Source of the DNA: Phallus indusiatus
Taxonomy: Eukaryota; Basidiomycota; Agaricomycetes; Phallales; Phallaceae
Direction of reading: 5' to 3'
DNA length: 64,000 nucleotides
NCBI GenBank assembly: GCA_027605045.1
Contig: JAQFWX010000038.1
Location: 1-64,000 of the forward strand
Shown here: positions 14,901-27,345 of the stretch, one piece after another
Numbering within the stretch: position 1 is the first letter of the stretch
How the letters are laid out: each line of letters opens with the position of its first letter
Position numbers and translations under genes: made by a program
Notes under the pieces: model-generated
The model's database searches: none
Seen by the model: the letters and a program-made list of their open reading frames with translations, nothing else
Told to the model about the DNA's origin: nothing

Positions 14901-16113
14901 CCTTGTTATACAAATGACTAACCCTTCGTTCTTTCTTAACTCAGGCTCTCGCGCATCAAGACATGGCTCTGATACGAAGTAAACGTGCTCAAGGTGGAGC
15001 TGCAGGTTCTGTACCTGGAAACAGCGCGAAATCCAAATACAAGAAGCGGAGTGTGCGTACGGTACTTATAAAATTTCACTTCTTTTGATAAGTCACAATT
15101 AACGGCCCTTTTTCATATCCCCTCGATTCTTTTCCTTTCTGCTTTTCCTTCCTTCCTTGTCTTCTTCTGCTTCCTCAAATTTTAGCGCGCATGTCCGCCT
15201 GGAAAATGCCATTCATGTAATACTCGAGAAACTCCCGAGTGGCGACGCGGTCCAGATGGCGCACGGACACTTTGCAATGCATGTGGATTGCGTGAGTAAT
15301 CTCATATTTCCAGAAGCGTTTTTTTTTTCCTTAATATCTTTTTTCCTTTCTTCTTCTCATTTCGCAGACTATGCCAAGCTGATGCGGAAACGGGACAAAA
15401 ATCCTGGGGCTGTAGACCCTATAAGTGTTGAAATGCTTCGAGCTTCGACGAGAGCAGATTCGGCCAAACATCTCGCAGATATTGGAGGCTCGATCGCGCT
15501 TTCCGGGGTTGAACTGGGATCGGGGGTGTCTTCTGGTAATAGCGGGGGTAGTGGCAATGGTTCAACAACTTCTGGACCCTCGGGATCGTCCGCTCCTGTT
15601 GGATCAGGGTCTTCTGACATGGCGGAAATTACTTTACAACCTGTTGGTGGTGCGCCTTCATCTACGTCAAACAGTGTGACGCTTTCTCCTATTACGAATA
15701 ACGGGTCGTTGACTGGTCCAGGGAGAGGTATCGGTAGTAGTAGTGGCGGTAGTGTTCTACCCGTCCCATGGATGCCACCCTCACAACACGCGTATCGATA
15801 CACCGGTCCTGATTCAACTTCATCCGCTTCGCATAATCATAGCAACAACGGGGCGGGATCATCGTATCATTCGCATTCACATTCACACTCGCACTCGCAT
15901 TCTTCCCATTCTTCCCACTCGACACATTCGCACTCTTCCGGGACACCTTCGTATACTACACTGCCTCCGCCACCACATCACCACGCACTCCACTTACCGC
16001 ACCCTTTACAACGCGGTAGTAATAATGGCTACAGCGATGGCTACCCGGCTAGTCTGACGAGGAGTTCTGCTTCCGTTGGGGGAGGAGATGGAAGAGGAAG
16101 TCCTGATATTTGA
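11932..16113 (+). CDS. GATA-type zinc-finger transcription factor, 899 aa
   Basis: Seven exons join in frame: 11932-12163, 12234-13289, 13344-13408, 13493-13879, 14945-15052, 15186-15291 and 15368-16113. The single GATA finger is split between the last two exons: CHSC, an 18-residue loop containing [18 protein letters not shown], then [13 protein letters not shown]. The 18-residue loop places it with the WC-2/plant-like class rather than the 17-residue AreA class. The finger is near residue 620; the rest is low complexity, with polyQ near residue 45, Asn/Ser/Thr-rich stretches and a His-Ser repeat near residue 810. No PAS domain is visible, so it is not WC-1 or WC-2 itself. The role may be nitrogen, iron, light or development. 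Confidence 0.9.
13880..14944 (+). other. 1,065-nt intron of the GATA gene
   Basis: GTGAGT donor and TAACTCAG acceptor, both in phase 0. It is ten times longer than the other introns of this gene (54-133 nt) and contains CT-rich and ATCATC tracts. It separates the low-complexity N-terminus from the exons encoding the GATA finger. Confidence 0.75.
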
Positions 16114-17499
16114 TATGTGTTGTTGTCCTTTTTTAAAATTAGTTTTGAGGGGTGTGTTTCATCCGTTAAATCCACTGGTTTCTGCCCTGCCTGCCTGTCT
16201 ACATGCCCTACATGCGTAATGGTTCGAACATCATCGTCATCATCATCACCGTTCTCTTCCCCTCATCTTCTTTTCTTCCGTCGTGCGAATTCGGGCTTAT
16301 TCTGTTATTGGTATCCCATTTTTATCCCTCACTGTATATTTGTTTCCTTTCCTTTATCTCTGTTGTCGTCGTTCAATTCCTCGACAGGGCTTCCTATCCT
16401 TTCTGTAGCATGTCTTTCTTGGACAATTCTCATCCGTCTGATTTCATCACCATCATGCACTCTTTCCTTTTCTGTCGTCCTTTATCCACTTCATCTATGG
16501 CTTTACTCACTTTCCTTTCTCGAAAAAAAAAACTTCTAATTCTCTGACTTGCCCAAGTCCTCATTGTGTTGTGTTCCATCTATATATAAATAAGGCTATA
16601 TAATAATACCCCTTTAATCTCTGTTGTTTCCTCTCACCCTTTTCCTTCTCTCCTTTCCATGGGTTTGATTTTGGGTAGTTGGTTTGGTTCTTTGCATTCC
16701 GAGTCTTCGGGGTTTCATTCAAAAATTTCGCTTTGCAATTGGGATGCGCTGAATTGTTTTCAGCGTTCATCTCAAGCTCATTATTATATTTAATTCATTT
16801 GTACATGTAGTTTTAATAATCTGAAATTCATCAACAAATTCTCATAAAAAAAACAACGTCGCTCCTTTTCGTTCTTATCGCATGTACGGAATTATAGGAA
16901 TCGTGCCCTACCCGGACCCACATACATATATGCTTATATATGCATCCTTGCGTCCCTTGATTGGTCCCTCTATTTATTTTGCTAATTATTGTCGGTCGTC
17001 TATTGACAGTGGTATTAATACATGCAAAATCAAAAAAAAATAAGTCCATGGGTCCTTCTACAAACAAAACACCGAGCCCTAAACTGCACTAAAGCCTCTT
17101 TTCTTTTGGCAATAGAACACGTCGATTGTTCCTGGATGAAATTCGTGATCGTAAACAGCCTTCGTGTGTTTGGCTTTCTCGTCACCATTAAGGAGTTAAT
17201 AACCTAATCAATCTCTCACCTCCCTCTCAGGCTGTCGTCAATTTGAAAACCTGTTTCAACGTAATTCAAATTCTGGACCAGAAACCTGTTCCGATTCTAT
17301 TCGAATGCTAATTGTCATTCGATTGATTAGCGTGGCTATAAGGCTTGATTTTGCAAATATCGTAAGTGCCTGGGTAAGATCATCATTGTAATTACTACTT
17401 GCCATAATGTTGGACTAAAATATATGCAATCGAGATGATCAATTTTAACGTTGGACGCGGAGCCGAAATATTATGACACATACAGGGCGTTCATCCATT
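16114..17499. other. Convergent intergenic region
   Basis: Pyrimidine-rich 3' flank of the GATA gene, then AT-rich sequence up to the 3' end of the opposing DUF6533 gene. No other gene seen. Confidence 0.5.
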
Positions 17500-19430
17500 T
17501 TAGCTGCCACTAAAATATTTGATAAATATAATCAAGCCTCCTGGTGGACGGTGTTGACATACCGGCGCAAAGATAACCATGAATAACCAAACACATATAG
17601 AAGAAGAAATAACGCTACGCAAAGGTCACTATGAATTCAAACAGTCTAAGACCAGACAGATTCCTTACAAAAAGTACATGGCACCATCTCGGGCTAATTT
17701 CCGGAATAGTCCCAATCGCGGTGTGGACTCCAAACGGCGCTGCTCCTCCATATCAGGTGATGGCGTCTCTCTTATGAGCGGTGATTCGAAAGCCGATATT
17801 GGAGAAGAGGAACAAGAAGGAATAGGAGAATTGAGGGCTTGATGACTGGTCGGGGATAGATGGTCAAGATCTAAAGAATGGGATGGGAGAAGCCTCAGAG
17901 GAAAATTGGAACTGCCAGCGAATCCATTTGACATGTGAGGATTTTCCGGATCATCGCCATGAGTATCATCGGATGGACATCCATCTGATTGTATCGAAAT
18001 TTTGGGTTTCGGTTTGAATATTCTTCGAATACGATTGTAGAGCCTGCTTTTAAAACGATTGAAGATTTTTAAAGAGGTACAATCTCCTGTCGTGGACTGG
18101 AGGGTCTTGATCATTGTTAAGCTGAATACCGACAGGTCAAAGAAAAGATTTCCTCCTAGATACGCTACGGCACGCGAACCCCTAAAAGGTAGATAAAAAT
18201 TGCGAACGGCCTCGCAACAAGCGAGTGACTTACAAATGAATTGAAGGGAGAAACGAGCATCCTGCATACATTTAACCTGAGATTGGGTCAAGAAATATGT
18301 GATTGAGTTTACCTCGGAGTTCTTCGATCTGTTGTAGATGCAGGTGTAATGCTAAATAAAGGGTTCACCTGTGTTACATTGAGGTAGAAACGTCACCTAC
18401 ATCCTCCACCCGGATAGGATACTTCCCATATGCCGATGCAAATTGTTCCGACAAGAACTGAACCCAGATACAATGCTATATACTTGTTCCGGTTGTATAG
18501 TGCATAGACTCTAGGTGTCTTTCCGATGAGATGAACCAGTCCTGATTGGTTAACCGATCACTCACCGTAGAGTTAACAAGATACCGGGTATAATGAATAG
18601 CGGTATAGCGATGCCCCATTTTTCGAATGATACAAAACGAACACATCTAATGATATAAAGGTAGATAATCATATAGATAGGGAGAATGAAAGCATTTCTT
18701 ACGCCTAAAGTGAGACGAAGTTAATGAAGAAGAAATTAGAAGCAAAGAAGAACATTACCTCGTGCCCACGGCTGAAACAAAATGTCAAAAGTGAATGGAT
18801 ATTCGGCAGTTTTAACTACGAAGCTGACGATACCTTCCAAAAAACACCGTGATGACACCAATTAAAGTATAATATCTATTCTTGACAAATCGATCCGAGT
18901 CGCAAAAGGATCAGAGAAAAAGCCATTTGCTATAATTAAGGGGGCTCACTATTATAAACAAGCAGGAAACTTGCGAGTTCAATTGATTTGCAAGTTGACT
19001 AGATGATCCTCGTCCCTTACCTATGCTTCGTAACCGCTTCCAGATATGCTCAACCTATAATAATGATATTGAGAATTTCACTCTTTTCAAGAAGGTGTAA
19101 TACTTTCACCTCGTCAGCAAATGTCAATATATGATCATAGACAAGCATAGTAACCGCGGCACATAAATAATGCTAATTGATGGATGCATATCACTTGCTT
19201 TCAGAGTTCTTCCAGAAGCTCACCTTGGAGACCGCCCTGGAAATATCGAATATTCAAATGAAATTGTAAAATGAAACCAAATACGAAAATAAAGCTCACA
19301 GTCTAGCTGCGCTAAGTGCAACCATATGCTTATGATGATAGAACAACATAGTAGAATTCCCAAAGGTAGCTGAATCCAAGGCTGCGCCCGTCATAATATC
19401 CAAACTGTTGGCGTCACTGAGGAGAGGCAT
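17500..19430 (-). CDS. DUF6533-family integral membrane protein
   Basis: Multi-pass membrane protein family of unknown function, expanded in mushrooms. The ATG is at 19430. Exons recognised: 19300-19430, 19224-19236 (only 13 nt), 19110-19172, 19021-19054, 18566-18646, 18397-18510, 18313-18328, 18234-18276, 17669-18164 and 17500-17614. Family landmarks: MLVYDHILTFADEVEHIWKR at the N-terminus, the segment ending LLTLRVYALYNRNKY, then FFDLSVFSLT, a cytoplasmic loop of about 130 residues, and RDGAMYF before the last membrane helix. The part between 18647 and 19020 is unresolved: it shows family-like RYYTLIGVITVFFG, but the natural reading meets TGA at 18911-18913. Either unusual small exons or an inactivating change is present. 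Confidence 0.75.
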
Positions 19431-20580
19431 TGATTGCCTGATCTGGTCTGATCCGACCTCGCAATGCTTTGGAGAGTTTCAGCTCGTATAAATCGTCAGG
19501 CTGCGTCAGGAGGGAGGGGGGAACAGGTTGCGAGAAGAAAAAAAAAGACAGTAGTTAAAGGATAAACAAGTGCTGGCAATACACAGCCCCACTCCCAAAT
19601 TAGATTGGAACGATTAAGTTTCTCAGAAAAGCTTGGTATGGTGGTGGATTTTTCATAAAAGGGGGTCAGTGAGGGGACAATGATTGAACCGACATTGATA
19701 AGAATTAAATTAAAATCTTCAATGAAGTAGCCGGCCCGTTCTTGCATTGTCAACGATCAGATGAAACGCTCAAGCTTTCGGCGTTCCGTTTAATCAATGA
19801 CCTGCATTTGAATAGACGGAGGCCCGCTACGAAGAGCGTTCCGAGGATTTCTATACTTACTGCTTACGCGTTTGCAAAGAATGTCAAGTCTGGCTGTAAT
19901 TTTATGCTATGAATGGAGATTGCATTGTCTGTCCGAAGGCACAAACGAGTGCCGCCGCCACAGTTCCTGAAGTAAAATTAGCAGAGAATTAAGGAAATTG
20001 AGTATACATGGAAATATTAATCGAAGCGTACCTACACCCTTCACCTTCGAGTCCAGAGAGATACCTAAGTCTTCAGGACTCTTCAACGTATGTTTGCAGA
20101 AGAAGTCGAGCTGACCTTCAGATACGCCATTCATGTCATTAAAAATGAATGAACGATATGTATGAACGATATGCATGTCATGTCTTACTTAGTCTTTAAA
20201 TAAAATAGCCAATATCTCACAGCCTCGCTAAAGCGGTCATTCATGACCCAGAAGCGTTTGAATAGTTCTTTCTGAAGGGAGTTCAAATTTCGAAGTGCAC
20301 CGCAAAGACCTAAAGAAATAAAAATAAATCTCCGGTTAAAACGAGGTTCGGACTTCACACAGTATATTTAGATCCTATTCTGTCCTATTGACTCTCCCTC
20401 GTTCGATACCTATTGAGAGATAGAATGCAAAAAAATGATATATATAAAAAAGCGACATAACAAAGAATAACCCATGACATAAGTAAAACGAAGTCGAAAT
20501 TTTGGATAGGCGCTTGTCAGTAGTGGCTGTTTCTCTCAAAACCCGCCTAGCCGTACAACAACCTTCCGAGTTTTTTGTTC
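19431..20580 (-). other. Intergenic, possible small gene fragment
   Basis: Between the DUF6533 and MOB genes. On the minus strand a stretch beginning near 20309 after an acceptor-like TTTAG reads as a plausible exon (GLCGALRNLNSLQKELFKRF), and another open stretch lies at about 20040-20130. No start, full splice chain or known domain could be assembled. It may be a decayed gene or chance. Confidence 0.25.
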
Positions 20581-23159
20581 TCAATGTTCGCTTGCTTTTG
20601 TCTCCGACGACAAAGAGTCTACAGGTGACGATATTTCGGGTTCTTCTTCCACCTTCTTTTCTCCATTTGTCGGAGGGTTCAAATCGGATGAAGTATAGTC
20701 CGACGAAGCAGTAGTTGCGGGTGATGGCGATTCATTCTCTGAAGGCTCTGTAGTATTCGAAGCGGATCCGTCTGTTGACGCCGATTGGGATTGGGTAGCT
20801 TCCGGGGAAATAGATGACCCGTTTGACACAGGCTCTGCATCTAACTGTTCAGATCCTTCCACGCTAGCTTTAGGTTTGACATCGGCGGCAGTCTGTGCAG
20901 CTAAAGAAGCTTCGAAGCTCTCAGCGGACGTTTCACCTTCATTATCTCGATTTTGGATATCGGTAGTATCCGTATCGAAACTTGTATTTGTATCAGTGGT
21001 CTCAGCATGTGATATAGCAGGTGCTTTATCTTGAGATGCCTGGAGTTCATCAACTTTCGATTCGGAGAGATGTTCTGTAGACGCGCCCTCCAATATAGAC
21101 GTTGATGAAGAAGAATCCAATTCCAATTTGTTAGCATGTTCAGACTCGACTTCTTTTTCCTCCTGTTGGTATTCAGGCTCGACTTCTTCCACCTGTTTAC
21201 GCTCAGGTTTAGCTTCTTCCTCCTGCTTGTGTTCATGATCAACCTCTTCCTCCAATTTATGTTCAGGTTCGACTTCTCCCTCCTGCTCCTGCTCCTGCCC
21301 CGGTTCCGGTTCCGGCGCAATCTCCTCAAATCGAACTTCGATAGCAGACGCAGACGCGATATCACTTTCAGGTAACTCTATACCCACGTTGCTGTTGCCT
21401 TCCTCCTCTCCTTCTTCTTCTTCTTCATCATCACCATCATCATCGTCATCATCATCATTTTCCAACGCGTGTTCTAGATCGTCAACATCCGGATTTTCTT
21501 CGTCTTCGTCTTCAGCAGAGACTTCAGTTATCGTATGCGCATGAGGGACAGATTCATTTGGGAACGAGGATGCGATGTCATCACCATCTCCAGCGCGGCT
21601 GATCCCGCCTTCCGGTGCATTGACAACAATAGGTGGGATAACCATGTGAGTAGTGGATGGAACCGAAATTGTCGTTGTTGTAACAACATCAGGATCTAAC
21701 CCAATCGTAGTTGGTATTTCAGTGGCAGCAGGTGTCGTTAGTTCAGGTATCGGTTGGGACAGAATCGAACCCTCGAGAGCGAAGTCCCGGATAAGGATTT
21801 GTGATGGAGCATTAGAGGTAATGATAGGCACAGTTGGTGGGGTAACGAGTGTAGCTTGTTCAGGATATGTCTCGTTCATATCGGTAATGGTTCCATCAGG
21901 ACCTGCATTGCTACTTTGAGCTATGCTCTGAGCTAAAGCAGCTTTTTCATCCTCTTCTTCTTGACTGGCGAGGGTCGCAGCCAAAGGACTGGAAACACGT
22001 CTGGTCTCAATGTCTCCTGCACCGCCTGCGTTAGCGCCTGCAAAACCTGAGTTAACCTCATGGAAGGTTCCGCTTAGGTACATAGTATCGGTTCGCGGTC
22101 TGTTCCGCGGTGAGCGTGATTGAGAGGTAGAAGAGGCAGGAGAATGGCCACCGGCATTCGCATGGTTTGAAATAGCATTAGCATCCTCGCTCGGCCGTGA
22201 AAGAATAGTGATATTGGGGGCATCCGGAGAAACAGATACAGATTGTGGAGGTTGCCGGTCGTGTCCATTCTCGACTACATTTGAATTGGTGCTGTCGGCG
22301 TGCTCCTCTTGGGGTAACGGGATAACAAGGAACTCGGGAGGGACCAATTCAAACCGTTTACACAACGCGAGAAAGCGCGCGTATAAAGAATTTTGGGCTT
22401 CCGCTGCTGCGAATCCTTCTCGGTGGTGGAAGTAGGCGTGTGCAAAGATTCGTCCGAGACGACGTGCCAGACTTGGGAAATGTCGACGTGATGGAGCTGG
22501 AATGGATAGACTATAAATCAAGTTTAGTTCCAGTGTCGTTCTGCAGATTGATTGGCAAAGTTACTACATACCGAGAAGGGAAGGCTTTTGGCGAGTTGAG
22601 CAGCGCTGTTGCACTGTCGATAGTGTGTACAATGTAATCTATTGCACAACATTGCTTTAAAAGAGCAAAATTAGTATTATTATCAAAGGAAGGACGATAC
22701 AAAGCTTACCTCCATAGCACCAGAAGGACCATGAGCAACACAAAGATACAACCACTCCCCAGCTTTCATCTCGGGACAAGTCCGTCTATTACAAGTGTTT
22801 TGTAGCATGTCAACAAGGGGGTATGTCAAGTCCAACGCAAGCCGTCTTGAATACGAAAGAAAAGGATAAGCAAAGGTCTATGTTACAGAAGAAAAAGTCT
22901 ACCTTAGCTGCTCGTAAATCCAACATGCTTCATCAATCTCCACATCGTCCCTTTCCTTGTCCCTCTCATCTTTTGACGGTAGTTTGACAATTCTTTCAAC
23001 ATCGTGCGGATCAGCACGAACTAAAGCACTGATATACTCCTGTAATTGAAATGCCGAATCAAGGGAAGAAGGTATCTGTCCGTCTACTGCTTTCATCGAA
23101 GATGAATCGAGCTCAGAGTAGAATTCGTCCAACCGAGAACCGCGGGTAGGTCGGCCCAT
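20581..23159 (-). CDS. mob3: MOB kinase-activator/phocein (MOB3-like) with long acidic tail, 801 aa
   Basis: Adaptor of the STRIPAK complex by family; the fungal MOB3 branch acts in hyphal fusion and development. Exons: 22903-23159, 22710-22845, 22572-22654 and 20581-22510, all joining in frame. The phocein domain occupies about residues 30-240: LQEYISALVRADPHDVERI, the zinc ligands CNRRTCPEMKAGEWLYLCVA, then CCAIDYIVHTIDSATALL and RRLGRIFAHAYFHHREGF with the zinc-binding His. It ends at FLVIP. The remaining 550 residues are disordered, Ser/Thr/Glu-rich, with an Asp/Glu run near residue 480 and Glu-Lys-Glu heptad-like repeats. Phocein itself is about 225 residues, so this tail is an addition. 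It ends 157 bp from the alpha-galactosidase on the same strand. Confidence 0.9.
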
Positions 23160-23316
23160 TTTCTGCTGCCTTGAATATTAACAAAAATGACGGAAAAGAA
23201 GACAATTTTTGAAGGAAGAGGGGGACCGTAAAAGTTCAGCTAGCGCAAAGCTAGCTAGCAGACGCGTACAGAAGCTGAGTTTCAAACTCGAGATCACTGT
23301 CACGCTAAATGTATCA

Positions 23317-25244
23317 TCACAACTCGTGTCTGCTACTCTTTACAGGAATAAACCTCATAACTTTTACTCCATGTTCCTTAATTTTAATTCTAGGAAGACT
23401 ATGTTCCCTAATACCCAGGCTTTTCCCCCATTTACCAGCCGAATTCTTCTCCCATAGGTCGAAAATTTCGAATGCACTTTTTTGGGTATCCCGACTCTGG
23501 TTTACAGGAACAATTAGAATAAATTTTGGTTTAAAATAAAATACATCGTACCTTATCAACGAAGGCATCTTTAAAGACAATGTCCATTATCTGGTCTTGA
23601 GGACTGGTATTCAAAAGCGCGACAACAAATTGCCTATCACAATTCACAATCTCACCCTGAACATCGTAGAAAGAAGAAAAAAGTTCATACGCACCCCTTA
23701 TCCAAACTTCCCTGCCATAATGACACCTGACCTTCACTTCCAACGACTTCTTTTTTCCAGATCCGATTGGCGACAGAACCGGCAGCATCCTGGTTTATAG
23801 CAATTATAGCATCATTCGTAATAATGGATAGCGTTTCTTCGTCCTGTGTATTGGTATTAGGCAATGGAATGATCATTTTTCAAGAATTAGAACTAACCAT
23901 ATGTTCTATATCGTTTCCTAATATAAGAGGGCTCTTCAGTATCGCCCACATGGAGAAATGCGTAACTGAGCTCATCGTGTAAGCAAAAAAGAAATCATTG
24001 TTTGTGGTTATCTCTCTCACCGTATTCGCGGAATGTCATTCCACCATTTCCGACTTCCAACATATCGAGATCGTTCCATTGACCCGGGCCTGCTTTCTGA
24101 CTAAGGGGCGGAACATATTCTATGATACGGGTCACCGAACAATCTTTAAAAGGGAAAAGTTACAGTGAATTCTAAAAGTAGCGTTCACGCTTACAATATC
24201 CTGGTAGCTTACAGTCCAACATTGACGTACAAGGACATCGGTCGTCCGCTCTATCGAAATTCTAAGAGAACCAAACATGAGCGTTTCAAGCACAACGTAG
24301 GAAGCCACTAACATCGATAATATCTCCGGATATTCTCCAGCTGTTAGCAATGGTCTAAAGAGACACGATTAGAAGTATTCAGGATCCTGTCAAACCAGTC
24401 CTAACAGGAGCAAAGTTCCATGGACCATCCTCTCCCCAATTGCACATGGCATATAAGATAGGCCGTCCGGTCGCGTTCAATGCATAGGACATATTGGCAT
24501 ATCGCTGAAACGAGATATGTGGGGTGCCAGCGCGACCTTCGTTTGCACAGTTGTCGTACTCTAAGCAGGACAAATCTTGAGTTGTTATTCTGACAGAGTG
24601 CCACCCATGCACACACTTAAATAGTCAATATCCCACTCTGCGTATGTTTGTGCATCTATTTCTTCGAAGTCCAGTGAACCAAAGCGACCAGCGCAAGTAT
24701 ACCGTCCAGCGGAACTGTAAATGCCAAGCTAGAAGGCGAACCCAACGGGCGTCGCATCAGAGCGATGGAAACCGGCCTATAGAGTACGGAATACATACTT
24801 TCAGTCCAAGATCATGAACCTTGTCAGCAAGGTATTTTATCCCATTGGGGAACCTTTCGCTGTCTGCACGTGGAGCGTTCGTGACTGGATCTCGCGTGGC
24901 TGCATGCCAGCCTAGAACATCATGACGTTACTATAGAAGCGACAACGATATTAATGGTTCTCACAATCATCCATAATAACATCTAATAACAGTAGTAAGT
25001 CGTGAAATATTCATGAATTATGATGTAAAACCATACATTCATAGCCAAATGACTTTAGTCCGCTTTGCACGATAGCACGCGCCGAATTGAGAATGAGATC
25101 CTCGCTTATCGAGCATCCAAAATGGTTCCAGGTATTCCAGCCCATCGGAGGGGTTCTCGCCAGGCCATTTTGAAGACAGAAAGAAAGAGATACCAAGGAC
25201 GGAAGATAAATGAAGAAGAATTGTCGTGCGCTATGAAGTCGCAT
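23317..25244 (-). CDS. Secreted GH27 alpha-galactosidase, 438 aa
   Basis: Hydrolyses terminal alpha-galactosides outside the cell. Twelve exons: 25037-25244, 24965-24982 (18 nt), 24799-24911, 24617-24728, 24406-24560, 24313-24354, 24195-24261, 24021-24143, 23898-23965, 23695-23843, 23552-23633 and 23317-23496. A signal peptide (hydrophobic [15 protein letters not shown]) precedes [19 protein letters not shown], the N-terminal family signature. YVIMDDCW follows, then the nucleophile in DIDYLKYDNC, the acid/base Asp in SWRISGDI, and [19 protein letters not shown]. The C-terminal beta-domain ends near MRFIPV. All motifs are present, so the enzyme should be active. Its 5' end faces the dioxygenase gene across 441 bp. 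Confidence 0.92.
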
Positions 25245-25685
25245 CCGGGAAGGTTATCCTTATGTAAGACGCACGTGAGTTCGTAGGCGCTTCGCGGAAG
25301 TAAACCCAGCTCCGAACGTTTTCCGAAGTCCCGTGTCTGGCATCTGTCTAACATACAGATACTATGCGATAAATTCAAAATACTTTGGCCGAATTCGCTG
25401 TCCTGTCAAGCAACAAATAGCTGGGAAAGAATTACCCATACCACATCTTGAGATTACACACATTCGCTCACACCGACTCCATGCACGTGAAAGAAATTGC
25501 GCAATTTGGCCCCATGCTTCGTATTCATTGGATTCATGAATGGCAGCGGATACCTAATCAAGCCCGTCTGCCTACATGCAATAAAGACCTAGGATGGCGC
25601 AATCGTAGATCCACCCCTTAAATGAATTATACCGTGGTTGATATGTCTCATTAGGCACATCCTCCCGAAACTTTCAAGTTATTCA
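25245..25685. promoter_or_regulatory. Divergent promoter region
   Basis: The 441 bp separating the start codons of the alpha-galactosidase (minus) and the dioxygenase (plus) must hold both promoters. No specific operator was identified. Confidence 0.5.
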
Positions 25686-27345
25686 ATGGCTCCTGTCGCA
25701 ACCACGCCATCCGTTTCTGATCAAGCTGAAACAAAGCAAATCAACAGACGTGCTATTTCTCAATTAGCCAATCCATTTTACAGTCCAGCAGGAGAAGAAG
25801 ACAAAGACGAGTCCTATAAATACGTCAACTATAAGGTCTGGAAAACTTATCTTCTCGTGCAACATCAGATACGGATACTAATTTTTTTTTCAGCCATTTT
25901 TTCCCAAAGTAGATTGGGAGCCTTTAAAGGAATTTCCTGTCATAGATCGGGGACTCTCCGCTGACCCAGAGAAAAAAGCTTTACTTGGGGCTGCGACAAA
26001 AGTGATTACACTGACACCCAATATCGGCACCGTACTTGAGGGGATTGATTTGAGACAATTGTCCAACGCTCAGAAAGATGAACTGTAGGCTACACATAAA
26101 GTTTTGTGACCGTCCCGTATACTCATTGTGTTATTCTAGAGCTTTGCTCGCGGCTGAGCGAGGAGTAGTTTGTGGGTGTTATCCTTTCTAACAACTCCCC
26201 TGGATCACCTATCGTCCCTTTAGTTTTCCGAAAACAAGCGATAAACGTTCATGAGCAACTAGATTTGGCACGTCACTTCGGGCCTTTGCACAAACATCCC
26301 ACCACACCCGTGCCGAGAGAACCCGGCCTGGAAGAAGTCCATAGTAAATAAAATACGATCGCCATATATTCACTCCGCCGATTCTCATACTTTATAGTCG
26401 TTTACTATGATACTGCCAGCAAAAGACCCGACACTACTGCATACTCGAAGATAGAGCTCTTCCATAGCGACGTCACCTTCGAACTTCAACCACCAAGTAC
26501 GACATCACTCAAACTCATAGTCTCGCCAGAGTCTGGTGGAGACACTATTTGGAGCTCTGGGTAGGTGTTTTGATATTTCCTAAACTCTACTAATTTATCG
26601 CTATAGATACGCCCTTTATTCGTCTCTTTCTCCCGGATATCAAAAGTATCTGGAAGGGTTGTACGCGGTCCATAGCGCCGTTGCTCAAGCAGATGGTGCT
26701 CGTGCAGCTGGCATTCATGTCCGCCGTCCGCCAATAGAGACGGTTCATCCTGGTAAGCATTATTTTGATGATTTCCCCATGTGCCTTGCGTTAACATATC
26801 GCGTGAAAGTCGTGCGAGTCCATCCAGTAACTGGCTGGAAAAGTGTCTACGTCAATCCTGGTGAGCTTGAGAATTGAATGTTGTTCCTTCGCAAAAAGCC
26901 GACCACTGAACCGGGTTCCTTTTGAAGGATTCACACGTCGGATTCTAGGGGTTCCAAAAGCTGAATCTGACAACGTTCTTCAGTTCCTGTTTGCGCAAAT
27001 CAGTGAAAACCCCGATTTTCAAGTAAGATATAAATGGGAGACAGACGACATAGCGTTTTGGGACAACAGAGTATGTGATTGTTGGAGGAACGAATAAACC
27101 CGATCACTTAATTTCAATTTTTTCTACAGATCGTTACGCATTCTGCTATATTCGATTTCTGGCCAGAGCGTCGACACGCTTTACGTGCCACACCGCATGG
27201 TGAAAGACCTTTGTCTGTCGAAGAATATGAACTTCAGATCGGGAAACAAGCTAAGGATAGGCAGATTGAATTGTGGAGACAAAAAGGAGTGGAAATTCCT
27301 GAGATTTCTGCCACTATTAGTGGCCCAAAGGGATATAATGATTGA
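25686..27345 (+). CDS. TauD/TfdA alpha-ketoglutarate-dependent dioxygenase, 403 aa
   Basis: Fe(II)/2-oxoglutarate oxygenase; fungal relatives act on taurine or other sulfonates, but the substrate cannot be fixed from sequence. Nine exons: 25686-25835, 25894-26084, 26140-26171, 26224-26343, 26398-26560, 26607-26752, 26810-26860, 26928-27070 and 27130-27345. Iron ligands are the His and Asp of FHSDVTFE and the distal His of NRIVTHSAIFDFWP; the Arg of RHALRATPHGERP binds 2-oxoglutarate. GVVFFRKQ and FGPLHKHP are further family landmarks. The length fits the fungal family. The first 30 residues are variable. Confidence 0.92.

Noticed and set aside
23552..23843. Frame break in the alpha-galactosidase C-terminus
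   Set aside because: Using the acceptor before 23633 joins SLDKG to QFVVALLN in frame.
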